Below are positions 23,901 to 29,257 of a stretch of DNA of 29,257 nt, one piece after another; the stretch's first letter is position 1, and each line of letters starts with the position of its first letter. Below the pieces are notes generated by a model. It saw only the letters and a list, made by a program, of their open reading frames with translations, was not told the origin of the DNA and made no database searches. The position numbers and the translations under genes were made by a program. Source of the DNA: Acanthaster planci (Eukaryota > Echinodermata > Asteroidea > Valvatida > Acanthasteridae); the NCBI RefSeq assembly GCF_001949145.1, contig NW_019091425.1:1-29257 (forward strand), written 5' to 3'.

Positions 23901-26900
23901 CTGAAACCCAGTTCACATATCGGCCTGGGCAGGATTTTTGACCTGGGTCACAAAGGGGGACGTAGAGGAAAGTTCCACTGTTTGCCGTGCTTACTGTAAT
24001 TTATGCCAGCAGGTGTGTTCAGCAAAAATTCCACAGTCATAGAACCGTCATTGGTAAAGCCTGCTGAATCTCTCACGCACGGTTCAAAAAAGTTTGAAAA
24101 ACCAGATTCATTCAAAAGTAGTTGAGAAAATCTGCTCACACTTTCTAATGCCTTGGGTGGGCCCTATTCGCCCACTGTCACACATTTTCTGAAATAGTGT
24201 TACTTGCATTATTTTTGTCAAGAATTTTTAATATAAATAAATAAATTGTCAAGAGTTTTTAATAGTGTCTTACAACCATTTGACACCAATTTTATGAAAA
24301 TCAGACTCACCATTTCTTCAGAAACGCTCAGCTTTCCAAGCTGCTTAGAGAAGTATGTCCTCGGAACACCCAGTCACTTGTCATGAGATGCTTGTGTTTG
24401 GGGTGGATCAAGTACTCGGTAACTTAAAACATTTTTTTCTTTTCCTTAAAAAGGTTGAATCAATTTGATTGGGATACCAGTGCCTCAGACTACCATTCCG
24501 TGCATGTTCTGGAGGCAAGTTCCCCCGAAGATCATCAATTAGGGGTGGACTACTTCATGGGTCGGCTGCGGGGATTCTTTGTTCCGCCTCGCACCGGTGA
24601 CTACCAGTTCAAAATCATTGCTGACGACGATGCTAAGTTATACTTCAGCCTGACCGGTGACCCAAAGAACAAGGTATAGTGAGTTAGGAGACATTACTGC
24701 CGTGACACAACGAAATTCGGTAACCTGACCTGCTGTGACCTGCTAACAGCAGGCATGTGTCAAACTCAAGAATGGGTCTTTGGGTGTGGTGGGCATCGCA
24801 GTCATTGCATCTCTTCATAGTAATCAAAATGCTGCCCTCATCACTGACCAACATACCCTGTCCCACTTCTGCCATTGTCTCAAAGGCAAAGACCATGGCA
24901 GAATGCACAGTATTTCTCGTAGGTGAGCCTCCAAAGCTTTATAATGGCAAATAGGAGAAACACACAGTCATATCCCCCAGGTTAGATTGGAACAATAACA
25001 TCAGTTGTGCAGGGGGCATTGGGTTACCATTGTACCATTTGAAAAAGAATTCACGGTTATTTGTTAAAATGAGTCCAACTGTCAAGCTTAAAATTTAATG
25101 ACTTATGGTTGCTATTAAATCAAATTCTTGCCTACTGCAATCTTGTCTGATTTCAGGGAGGCGGAGTTGTCAGGTGCTACTTTGTTGTGTTTTGATCGAC
25201 ACCCTATATTCTGTACGGAGACATAAATATTTAGCTGTTTCAGGCACTAGTTGAAACAGCTCTTGTTTTCATGAGATTTTTCTTGTTCTTTCTTTTTTTC
25301 TTTTTTTCCACTTCAAATACTATGAATAACACAGCTTTTCATTCTGCACATGGCTTTTGGCCTTTAAGCAGTCCCCATTCCCTTCAGACTTGGGAAATAC
25401 TTCGAACATCATCCAAGGATGTATTGCAATACAGTGGTATCATCTTATTAGAGCCTTCGTGGCCAAATTTGTAATGGACCCAAATTGAATGAAAATTCTG
25501 TTTCATAACAGACGTAAGAAAATCAACTGCACATCCATGTGTTTTGAATTCAGCTGAAAAGGACATGTTGGAAACATCCAAACTGCTGCTCCTCATGCAC
25601 AAATGGTACAAAAAGTAGAGCTTTTTCCATTTGCATTGTTGAATGGTTGGCATACAAGTTATTTTCTCCATGGGACAAATTGAAAGAAGAACTGGGATGC
25701 TGAAACTGAAAATCGTTCTGTACTTTTTTCTTTTGAAAAGATTTGTTTCAACAGCCTCAACAATTGTGTTTTCCCCTTCAGAGCCAAATAGCTTTTCTGG
25801 ACAGAAATATTGGCAACTGGTATGCAAATGCAAAACAAACCTCTGAGAAAATCCTACTGACAGCCAATCAGAGGTGGGTAGCGTCAACATTTATATTGCT
25901 GGTGAAAGCAGAATAAATGAAAAAAAATTGGCTATCTTGTGCTTTTAAAACTTAATTTTACTACACTCAAACACTATTCATTTTAAGACATTAGACTCAG
26001 ATTATTTTTAATAAGGTAATGAGTTTTAAGCTTGATGATGCTCGGTGACAAAATGCTTTAGAAATTCTCAAAGTGCACCAAATTAGGAGAATCGTATATA
26101 TGTACACATATGATTGGCTTTTATTGCCCCTATAGTTGGTTTCTACGACTACTTAAGGTATATTTGCATAAAGTATTCATAAACACTCAGGGTATCAAAT
26201 TCGGTTCAGTCCATTAAGACTTGGTTAGGTTACAGCCACTTCAGTTTTTCCCTCTTCCAACTCAACGTCTAAATGTCTTCCATGTTACGAGACAGGAATT
26301 CCTGTGTGTTTACTCTCTGGTATGAAGTGGTTAAAACTCAAACATCAAGGTCATTGTTTGAGAAGCAATCATATAGTTTCTTCCCTGATGTTAATTCCTG
26401 TTAAGGACACCATAAATATGAGACAGTTGTGAAATATTCCGAGCGTCGTAAATATGTAAACCTGCTCCCAAACTGAAAAAGACTAGTTTGTAGCCATATA
26501 CCATCACACTGGTGTCTGCTTTCACCTGAACCAAATCTTAGCTACTACTTGGAAGCAGTGTACAGGGAGCGCGCCGGACGAGATTATCTCCAAATTGGAG
26601 CTGTGTTCTTTGATGTGCCCATGGTTAGGGCCGACACTCCCTTTGCTATGAATGAGGTTCAGAAGATTAAAACTTCATCAGTTTTGGCACTGGAGCAACA
26701 GGTAAATTTGAATTTTGGTTAGTCAGCCTTAGTGCCAAATGTCGGTCCGAATTTACACCAATTTCACACGGTTTCCTTATTACTTCGTAGCACAGCTTTT
26801 AAATTTCATGTCTTTTTGCCATTTGAAGTTATTTATCAGGGAAGAAAATACCAACATTTGTCAGTGTGTTGGAATGTGTACAGTTGATATGTAGGGGAAG

Positions 26901-29257
26901 CAACTCGTAATGACAGTTTTAGTTCCAATTCAGTTGGTAAGAAATGTTCCAAGTAACTCTGGTGGGTTTTAGAGAAGTAATGATTTCATTTATTAGGGAA
27001 TTGCAGTCGTAAGAATTATTGTGCAGGAGTACCAAAATAATTAACTGACAAATTACAAGCAGGTATTCAAGCAGATTTTCAGGGCCAAAAGGCAACCTGG
27101 AAATTAGGTACATGATCTGTCAACAAGCTGAATTTTGCACATAAAGTTCTGTTCCATATGAACGTAACAATCTGAAAAATACATGAAAGGGATGTTTTTG
27201 ACTGCGCTTCAGACGGTGACAGTAGAGGGCGCTACGTACGAGAAGCAGGAGGTGGTTGTGAAGACCTCATCATGCTCCACAGCCAATTGCAGTTACAAAC
27301 TGAAGTTTGGCCAACTAGTCACAGGTATGCACAACACTTGATTTGATGTTACTTCTGCACAGATACGAGATGATGGCCTCGTTGCACATGATCCAAAAAA
27401 TTGTCCTCAATTTAAAACTGTTCAACAGAGGTTAATATTTGTAACTTAATCCATTCTGCATCTGTTCGGAACCATGGCAATAATGGTCGTTTGTCAGGAA
27501 GTATGCACACATGTCATACACGTTTGGCGCAGGACGTGCTGAGCAAGCGTGGTCAATTTTGGTGTCAATGTACAGCCTTTGCGCGTGCATTTGGTACATT
27601 GCACTGGCCCAGTTGAAAAAAACTTCCTACCAACCTGTCTCTTCATTGCTGGTGAGGGTACACTTCAACTCAGGGCTAGTGGTATGTACAAATGTCACAG
27701 AAATGACACATTTTCCCTGTCTGAGTTTGATGTAAATTTTCCACACTTTCCTCAAAGGTGACCTGAGTATGTCATCGTCTGCAGACGAAATGGAGACGGC
27801 ACTGAATAGCCTCGTCAGTCCGGATGCAGTCAGTGTAACCATGGCAGCCAGCAGTGGCACAACAACGTATACAATTGAGTTTCAGTCAACCCAAAGTAAG
27901 ATGTTTTTATAGACATATCAGTCTTGTTTGGGAAAGAAAACGTGTTCATAGTTTATTGTTGAGTCACATTTTCCTTTAATTGAACGACAGACTTCCAGAA
28001 ATTTCTCTGCAAGTTTCTGAAATTAATTTTATCCCCCCAAACGTTCACTACAAGAGCAGTCCTGTCGTCAGCAGACAAATGTCAGTTCACACATGTAAAA
28101 TGTTCATATGTGTCAGTACAAACAGTGCAGAAAATGGAATTTAAACGAGTTCCTTGATGTCAACATTTGCAGTTTTTCACCATGCCATTCACCATTGCCC
28201 TGTCCATATTTGCTGTACTCTACGATTCACATGAAGTGTGGACTTGGCTAGAAAGATCCTACAGCTGATGATTTGATCCTTATTACAACGTTACAGAGTT
28301 TGGAATCCTCAACAAGTATATCGTTCCATGTAACACCCCTCCATCTCTCTAAATCCTGCGACCACACCCAAAATTACTATAATTAAAGGACGCTTTCGTC
28401 ACTACTTGTATATTTTTCTACCTTTGTCAACAATTTTGATAAGTGGCAATGCTGTATGTTTGAGGTCTAAGTCATTGATGAGGGATGATAATGCAATGAG
28501 TAACATTAATTGTCAAGAAGGCACTGTAAAAAAAAACCTTCTCTCGTGATGAAAATGCACGTTACAAGCTCTGCTGATGGTTTAATTATAGTCGTGCGTC
28601 TGTAAAAAGCGATACCCAGAATAAAAAAAGGATATGCAAAAGTGCACGGAAATTGCCCATGTTGTACAAAAAAATACTAAGCAGAATCTTTTAGGTATAA
28701 ACGTGAAATATGTTGAAGTAGTCGGTTTTTGATGGAGTAGGTATTTCTTTGAAAAGTCACAGAGTTGGGTGCTTGGAGCTGTTGATGCTCTTTGGCCATA
28801 TTGGAAGCCCAAACAGTGAATAATGATAAACAAGGCATTCCAAGTCAAATGGTGCTTGGAAGTATGGCACTTCGAGCCTTTGTGGGTGCTCAAAGAATTC
28901 GTATAGAATAGATGCTCTGAGTCAAATGGTGCTTGGAGCTATATTTCTGGGCATTTGTGGGTGCCTCAAAAAATGGATATTGATATGCACTACTCAAAAG
29001 AATTAAAGGAACAAGAGAACAGAATGTTTTTGTCGTGGTCTATATGGGCTACCATTAGAACAAGAGGCATTCGAGTTATGTTAAAATCAATGAATGATTT
29101 TCACATAACTTTAATGCCTCTTGTTCTGATTGATTATAGACCGTGACAAAAACATTCTGTTCTCTTGTTCCTTTAATTCTTTAGAGTAGTGTAATGTGTT
29201 GCCTGCAGGATGAGTTGGCTGCCCAGATTTTGGTGCCCGACAGTATATCATTTCCTT
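11923..29257 (+). CDS. PKHD1L1: Fibrocystin-L (PKHD1L1)-like gene, 5' part, spliced, 3' end outside window
   Basis: Sixteen GT-AG exons join into one open frame of 1,759 nt (586 codons plus one base) with consistent phase at every junction. Residues 1-24 are a signal peptide. Three IPT/TIG domains follow at about 29-133, 140-267 and 268-332, each with the family pattern of a P..G...GGT.L.I.G opening (HSGSTAGGTRITISGEG, LSGEPGTKLSIRGNIF, KVGSTEGGTALTITGKYF). A PA14 domain spans about 333-480 (core GFFVPPRTGDYQF, then ADDDAKLYFS). Domain order and the linker after PA14 fit the N-terminus of vertebrate PKHD1L1. In that family the protein is secreted or single-pass membrane-bound, and in mammals it is a surface-coat protein of hair-cell stereocilia; the role in this organism is unknown. 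N309, N341 and N528 are N-glycosylation sequons. Frames are intact, so there is no sign of a pseudogene. Orthology to PKHD1L1 rather than another fibrocystin paralogue is inferred. Confidence 0.87.
11993..13346 (+). other. Intron 1 (1,354 bp)
   Basis: It starts GTAAGT and ends TTTTAG. It is AT- and T-rich, with no recognisable exon, RNA gene or repeat element. Short open frames inside it show no domain signature. Confidence 0.8.
13347..13436 (+). CDS. PKHD1L1: Exon 2: start of IPT/TIG domain 1
   Basis: Acceptor is TTTTCATTTTAG|CT and donor is GAGG|GTGAGG. The 90-nt exon starts and ends in phase 1 and encodes residues 24-53. It contains SIYPHSGSTAGGTRITISGE, the signature opening of an IPT/TIG (immunoglobulin-like, plexin, transcription factor) fold. 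Confidence 0.92.
13437..14164 (+). other. Intron 2 (728 bp)
   Basis: It starts GTGAGG and ends TTATAG. Apart from a hairpin at 13987-14020 I see only a C-run near 14084 and AT-rich sequence. Confidence 0.8.
13987..14020. repeat. Hairpin in intron 2
   Basis: TCACTCGATA at 13987-13996 pairs exactly with TATCGAGTGA at 14011-14020. The 14-bp loop contains CCTAGG and runs into a TAGGCCTA octamer. Confidence 0.75.
14165..14306 (+). CDS. PKHD1L1: Exon 3: middle of IPT/TIG domain 1
   Basis: Acceptor is TGTTTATAG|GG, donor is ACAAG|GTGAGT; phase 1 in, phase 2 out; 142 nt, residues 54-101. It begins GFSADPFNYN and ends with the cysteine-bearing stretch KCDVIPYYCNQEQIVCDTR. Cysteines at equivalent places are typical of the first IPT domain of fibrocystins and probably form disulfides. 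Confidence 0.92.
14307..14736 (+). other. Intron 3 (430 bp)
   Basis: Bounded by GTGAGT and CACATAG. AT-rich; nothing recognisable inside. Confidence 0.8.
14737..14833 (+). CDS. PKHD1L1: Exon 4: end of IPT/TIG domain 1
   Basis: Acceptor is TTCCACATAG|GC, donor is ACG|GTACGA; phase 2 in, phase 0 out; 97 nt, residues 101-133. It encodes the last beta strands of IPT1 (QFSVFVIVDGEPE) and a cysteine pair (YCWNANNCKFT). Confidence 0.9.
14834..15251 (+). other. Intron 4 (418 bp)
   Basis: Bounded by GTACGA and CCGCAG. Contains a run of about nine A near 14905; nothing else recognised. Confidence 0.8.
15252..15309 (+). CDS. PKHD1L1: Exon 5: start of IPT/TIG domain 2
   Basis: Acceptor is TTTTTACACCGCAG|TT, donor is CCAG|GTTAGG; phase 0 in, phase 1 out; 58 nt, residues 134-152. 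It encodes FRNNKTPTIDRVTPLSGEP, where TPTIDRVTPLSGEPG is a canonical IPT start. Its recognition rests on this motif and on perfect phase agreement with both neighbours. Confidence 0.9.
16126..16279 (-). mobile_element. Dispersed MITE-like repeat, copy 3 (reverse orientation, in intron 5)
   Basis: On the + strand it starts GCCGGTTCATACTTGGTGCG followed by AAAGCAAACAC, the reverse complement of the 3' end of the copies at 2943 and 9990, and ends GACGTCAAATTCGCCTCGCT followed by TTCGCC, the reverse complement of their 5' end. It contains the open frame seen at 16103-16312, which is therefore not a gene. Confidence 0.6.
16292..16437 (+). mobile_element. Dispersed MITE-like repeat, copy 4 (short variant, in intron 5)
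   Basis: It starts AAAGGCCGGTTCACACTATG and ends GAGGTATGAATCGGCTTTA, so its two ends are inverted complements of each other. The interior has GGAGTTGAAATGTGTTCAAC and CGTGTTCGCTTTTGCG, as in the other copies. Another fragment with the same end (GTAGTATGAATACCGG) lies at about 16514-16580. Confidence 0.5.
17282..17381 (+). CDS. PKHD1L1: Exon 6: IPT/TIG domain 2, strand B region
   Basis: Acceptor is TATGAACTAG|GA, donor is TTAAG|GTACAA; phase 1 in, phase 2 out; 100 nt, residues 153-186. It completes the glycine started in exon 5 and encodes GTKLSIRGNIFTDVYD, the I.G.IFTDVY pattern seen in the second IPT of fibrocystin-L, then a polar loop and AEILR. Confidence 0.92.
17382..19220 (+). other. 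Intron 6 (1,839 bp)
   Basis: Bounded by GTACAA and TTACAG. A segment at 17711-18336 is flanked by short inverted repeats and may be an insertion. The rest is AT-rich with no recognisable exon. Confidence 0.75.
17711..18336. mobile_element. Possible insertion in intron 6 flanked by short inverted repeats
   Basis: GTGCTATTCCATA at 17711-17723 is matched by TATGGAATAGCCAC at 18323-18336 (one inserted base). The 626-bp interval has no coding signature. A 13-bp match alone is weak support. Confidence 0.3.
19221..19274 (+). CDS. PKHD1L1: Exon 7: short exon in IPT/TIG domain 2
   Basis: Acceptor is TTTTTCATTACAG|GG, donor is GAACT|GTAAGT; phase 2 in, phase 2 out; 54 nt, residues 186-204. It encodes RVYWGNYLCEPFDPETGE, matching the V..G...C position of an IPT domain. 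With 54 nt it could be skipped without a frame shift. Confidence 0.88.
19275..20496 (+). other. Intron 7 (1,222 bp)
   Basis: Bounded by GTAAGT and TCCTAG. Very AT-rich. A short direct repeat (GGTAGAAATCTT) occurs near 19393 and 19545, about 152 bp apart. No exon recognised. Confidence 0.78.
20497..20570 (+). CDS. PKHD1L1: Exon 8: IPT/TIG domain 2
   Basis: Acceptor is TATTTTATCCTAG|GT, donor is GTTG|GTGAGT; phase 2 in, phase 1 out; 74 nt, residues 204-229. It encodes YKVALDNPNS and then IKGVIECAPKGTFVG, the cysteine-containing strand that precedes the last strand of the domain. Confidence 0.88.
20571..21228 (+). other. Intron 8 (658 bp)
   Basis: Bounded by GTGAGT and GTTTAG. Contains a 12-bp palindrome TTACCATGGTAA at 20817-20828; otherwise nothing recognised. 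Confidence 0.78.
21229..21342 (+). CDS. PKHD1L1: Exon 9: end of IPT/TIG domain 2 and linker
   Basis: Acceptor is CTTTGTTTAG|CC, donor is GCCG|GTGAGT; phase 1 in, phase 1 out; 114 nt, residues 229-267. It encodes SYLVSDNYGRSL and ends KFYLFQTHA. The NYGRSL and FQT.A elements are characteristic of fibrocystin-L between its second and third IPT domains. Confidence 0.92.
21343..21724 (+). other. Intron 9 (382 bp)
   Basis: Bounded by GTGAGT and AATCAG. No feature recognised inside. Confidence 0.8.
21725..21829 (+). CDS. PKHD1L1: Exon 10: start of IPT/TIG domain 3
   Basis: Acceptor is GCTTTTAATCAG|AT, donor is GGTG|GTAAGT; phase 1 in, phase 1 out; 105 nt, residues 267-302. It encodes ILNVEPKVGSTEGGTALTIT followed by GKYFDGYAASVLVGG, a textbook IPT opening and strand pair. 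Confidence 0.93.
21830..22902 (+). other. Intron 10 (1,073 bp)
   Basis: Bounded by GTAAGT and CACAG. It contains a cluster of splice-acceptor-like TTTCAGCT motifs at 22487-22620, well upstream of the true acceptor at 22902. Confidence 0.78.
22487..22620 (+). repeat. Clustered TTTCAGCT motifs in intron 10
   Basis: CAGCT occurs six times at about 22493, 22501, 22511, 22532, 22582 and 22612, mostly embedded in pyrimidine-rich tracts (ATTTCAGCTTTTTTT). Each resembles a 3' splice site. It may be a degenerate simple repeat or a decoy-acceptor cluster. Confidence 0.6.
22903..23035 (+). CDS. PKHD1L1: Exon 11: end of IPT/TIG domain 3 and start of PA14
   Basis: Acceptor is TATGCTGCACAG|GG, donor is CAGTC|GTAAGC; phase 1 in, phase 2 out; 133 nt, residues 302-346. 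It encodes GVPCEISNRTATEIECITG, the closing half of IPT3, then YPGDRGMLFEVWNQTFQ, the G.R...E.WN entry to PA14. N309 (NRT) and N341 (NQT) are glycosylation sequons. Confidence 0.93.
23036..24453 (+). other. Intron 11 (1,418 bp)
   Basis: Bounded by GTAAGC and AAAAAG. Contains an imperfect 31-bp direct duplication at 24215-24264; no exon recognised. Confidence 0.78.
24215..24264. repeat. Imperfect 31-bp direct duplication in intron 11
   Basis: TTGTCAAGAATTTTTAATA at 24215 recurs as TTGTCAAGAGTTTTTAATA at 24246, separated by an ATAAATAAATAAA tract. Confidence 0.7.
24454..24673 (+). CDS. PKHD1L1: Exon 12: core of PA14 domain
   Basis: Acceptor is TTTTCCTTAAAAAG|GT, donor is AACAAG|GTATAG; phase 2 in, phase 0 out; 220 nt, residues 346-419, the longest exon here. 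It carries the PA14 hallmark: F.GRLRGFFVPPRTGDYQF (residues 380-398), then ADDDAKLYFS (402-411). PA14 is a beta-barrel module found in adhesins, glycosidases and fibrocystins, often binding carbohydrate; the ligand in this family is not known. Confidence 0.95.
24674..25781 (+). other. Intron 12 (1,108 bp)
   Basis: Bounded by GTATAG and TTCAG. AT-rich with a T-rich tract near 25278-25310. A long antisense open frame overlaps its 3' half but has no family signature. Confidence 0.78.
25782..25873 (+). CDS. PKHD1L1: Exon 13: PA14 domain, later strands
   Basis: Acceptor is TTTTCCCCTTCAG|AG, donor is CAGAG|GTGGGT; phase 0 in, phase 2 out; 92 nt, residues 420-450. It encodes SQIAFLDRNIGNWYANAKQ and then EKILLTANQ, which lead into the YYLE strand of PA14 in exon 14. 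The next AG, two bases downstream, would break the frame, so the first AG is chosen. Confidence 0.9.
25874..26541 (+). other. Intron 13 (668 bp)
   Basis: Bounded by GTGGGT and TCTTAG. Nothing recognised inside. Confidence 0.8.
26542..26701 (+). CDS. PKHD1L1: Exon 14: end of PA14 and following linker
   Basis: Acceptor is ACCAAATCTTAG|CT, donor is CAACAG|GTAAAT; phase 2 in, phase 0 out; 160 nt, residues 450-503. SYYLEAVYRERAGRDYLQIG plus AVF is the final PA14 strand pair (the YY.E....E......G pattern). MNEVQKIKTSSVLALEQQ continues into the region after PA14. Confidence 0.92.
26702..27212 (+). other. Intron 14 (511 bp)
   Basis: Bounded by GTAAAT and CTTCAG. Nothing recognised inside. Confidence 0.8.
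27213..27324 (+). CDS. PKHD1L1: Exon 15: region after PA14
   Basis: Acceptor is TGACTGCGCTTCAG|AC, donor is ACAG|GTATGC; phase 0 in, phase 1 out; 112 nt, residues 504-541. It encodes a cysteine-containing strand (KTSSCSTANCSYKLKFG) that matches the post-PA14 segment of fibrocystin-L. N528 lies in an NCS sequon. Confidence 0.85.
27325..27757 (+). other. Intron 15 (433 bp)
   Basis: Bounded by GTATGC and TCAAAG. Open frames cover part of it on both strands but show no domain motif. Confidence 0.78.
27758..27895 (+). CDS. PKHD1L1: Exon 16: region after PA14
   Basis: Acceptor is CTTTCCTCAAAG|GT, donor is CAAA|GTAAGA; phase 1 in, phase 1 out; 138 nt, residues 541-587. It encodes EMETALNSLVSPDAVSVTMA and, further on, TYTIEFQSTQ. 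This helix-plus-strand unit (an AL..L segment, then V.V......YT..F) is the one that follows PA14 in fibrocystin-L. Confidence 0.88.
27896..28296 (+). other. Intron 16 (401 bp if exon 17 is real)
   Basis: Starts GTAAGA. If the candidate exon 17 is rejected, this intron extends further and contains the tandem repeat and palindrome at 28843-29191. Confidence 0.5.
28297..28329 (+). CDS. PKHD1L1: Candidate exon 17 (3' boundary unresolved)
   Basis: After GTTACAG the phase left by exon 16 gives KFGILNKYIVP, which fits the F..L..Y.V segment expected right after EFQSTQ in fibrocystin-L. The 5' boundary is therefore reasonable. The frame meets TAA near 28349. The possible donors are GTATAT at 28316 (phase 2), GTTCCA at 28323 (phase 0) and GTAACA at 28330 (phase 1, used here). 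None is strong, and the acceptor has a weak pyrimidine tract. Confidence 0.38.
28843..28976. repeat. Two-copy degenerate 77-bp tandem repeat
   Basis: AGTCAAATGGTGCTTGGA starts at 28843 and again at 28920. Both units continue to TTTGTGGGTGC.TCAAA. A weaker relative (GGGTGCTTGGAGCT) lies near 28767. It directly abuts the palindrome that follows. Confidence 0.65.
28988..29191. mobile_element. 204-bp near-perfect palindromic (MITE-like) element
   Basis: The left arm starts CACTACTCAAAAGAATTAAA and continues GGAACAAGAGAACAGAATG. The right arm is its reverse complement to the end (CTTTAGAGTAGTG). The arms meet at a 5-bp loop near 29092, with a small indel near 29045. No coding capacity of its own. 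The palindrome explains the open frame at 28955-29146. Confidence 0.75.
29209..29257 (+). CDS. Possible partial exon 18 at the window edge
   Basis: GTTGCCTGCAG precedes 49 nt that stay open in two of three frames. The phase-0 frame reads DELAAQILVPDSISFP, which looks like an amphipathic protein segment; the other open frame starts MSWLPRFW. The acceptor lies 17 bp after a palindromic element, and the only pyrimidine-rich stretch upstream is inside that element. The link to exon 17 needs phase 0 or phase 2, which the donor used for exon 17 (phase 1) does not give. Very tentative. Confidence 0.2.

Noticed and set aside
24757-24954. Open frame in intron 12 as a possible extra exon
   Set aside because: PA14 is complete when exon 12 joins exon 13 directly in phase; no domain residues are missing.
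25384-25890. 168-codon antisense open frame
   Set aside because: It overlaps coding exon 13 on the other strand and intron 12, and shows no recognisable domain.
28955-29146. 63-codon + strand open frame
   Set aside because: It lies within the palindromic element and mirrors its arms.
1-29257. CRISPR arrays, operons, ribosome-binding sites or a prophage
   Set aside because: Spliced gene structure shows this is eukaryotic DNA; no regularly spaced repeats of CRISPR type are present.

Overview
This is eukaryotic (metazoan) genomic DNA. It carries the 5' part of one multi-exon gene on the + strand, preceded by about 11.8 kb in which I recognise no protein-coding gene. The gene is a homologue of fibrocystin-L (PKHD1L1), a very large secreted or type I membrane protein. 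I rebuilt 16 exons with GT-AG introns whose reading phases all agree, plus two tentative exons near the right edge. Together the 16 exons encode residues 1 to about 587: signal peptide, three IPT/TIG domains, a PA14 domain and the start of the following extracellular region. The gene runs off the right edge. Known family members are about 4,000 residues long, so only roughly the first seventh is here.

Organism: introns are long (0.4 to 2 kb), DNA is AT-rich, small inverted-repeat transposons are frequent, and the palindromic octamers TAGGCCTA and TACATGTA recur. Together with a full PKHD1L1-type N-terminus this suggests a marine invertebrate, probably a deuterostome such as an echinoderm, hemichordate or lancelet. 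The phylum is inference; the sequence does not prove it.

Layout. 1-11754: upstream intergenic DNA holding a string of four hairpins (917-1158), two copies of a roughly 170-bp repeat family (2943-3115, 9990-10160), a second inverted-repeat element (3287-3481), a perfect 30-bp palindrome (5675-5704), a GACG-rich block ending in a 256-bp foldback element (6676-7090) and a MITE-like element (8644-8814). 11755-11922: a GC-rich, CCAAT-containing, TATA-less candidate promoter and 5' UTR. 11923-27895: exons 1 to 16. Intron 5 holds two or three more copies of the repeat family; intron 10 has a run of TTTCAGCT motifs that mimic 3' splice sites. 28297-29257: a candidate exon 17, a degenerate 77-bp tandem repeat, a 204-bp near-perfect palindrome and a possible partial exon 18.

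There is a single recognisable gene, so no operon or pathway logic applies. The main value of the window is the exon model and the set of inverted-repeat elements.
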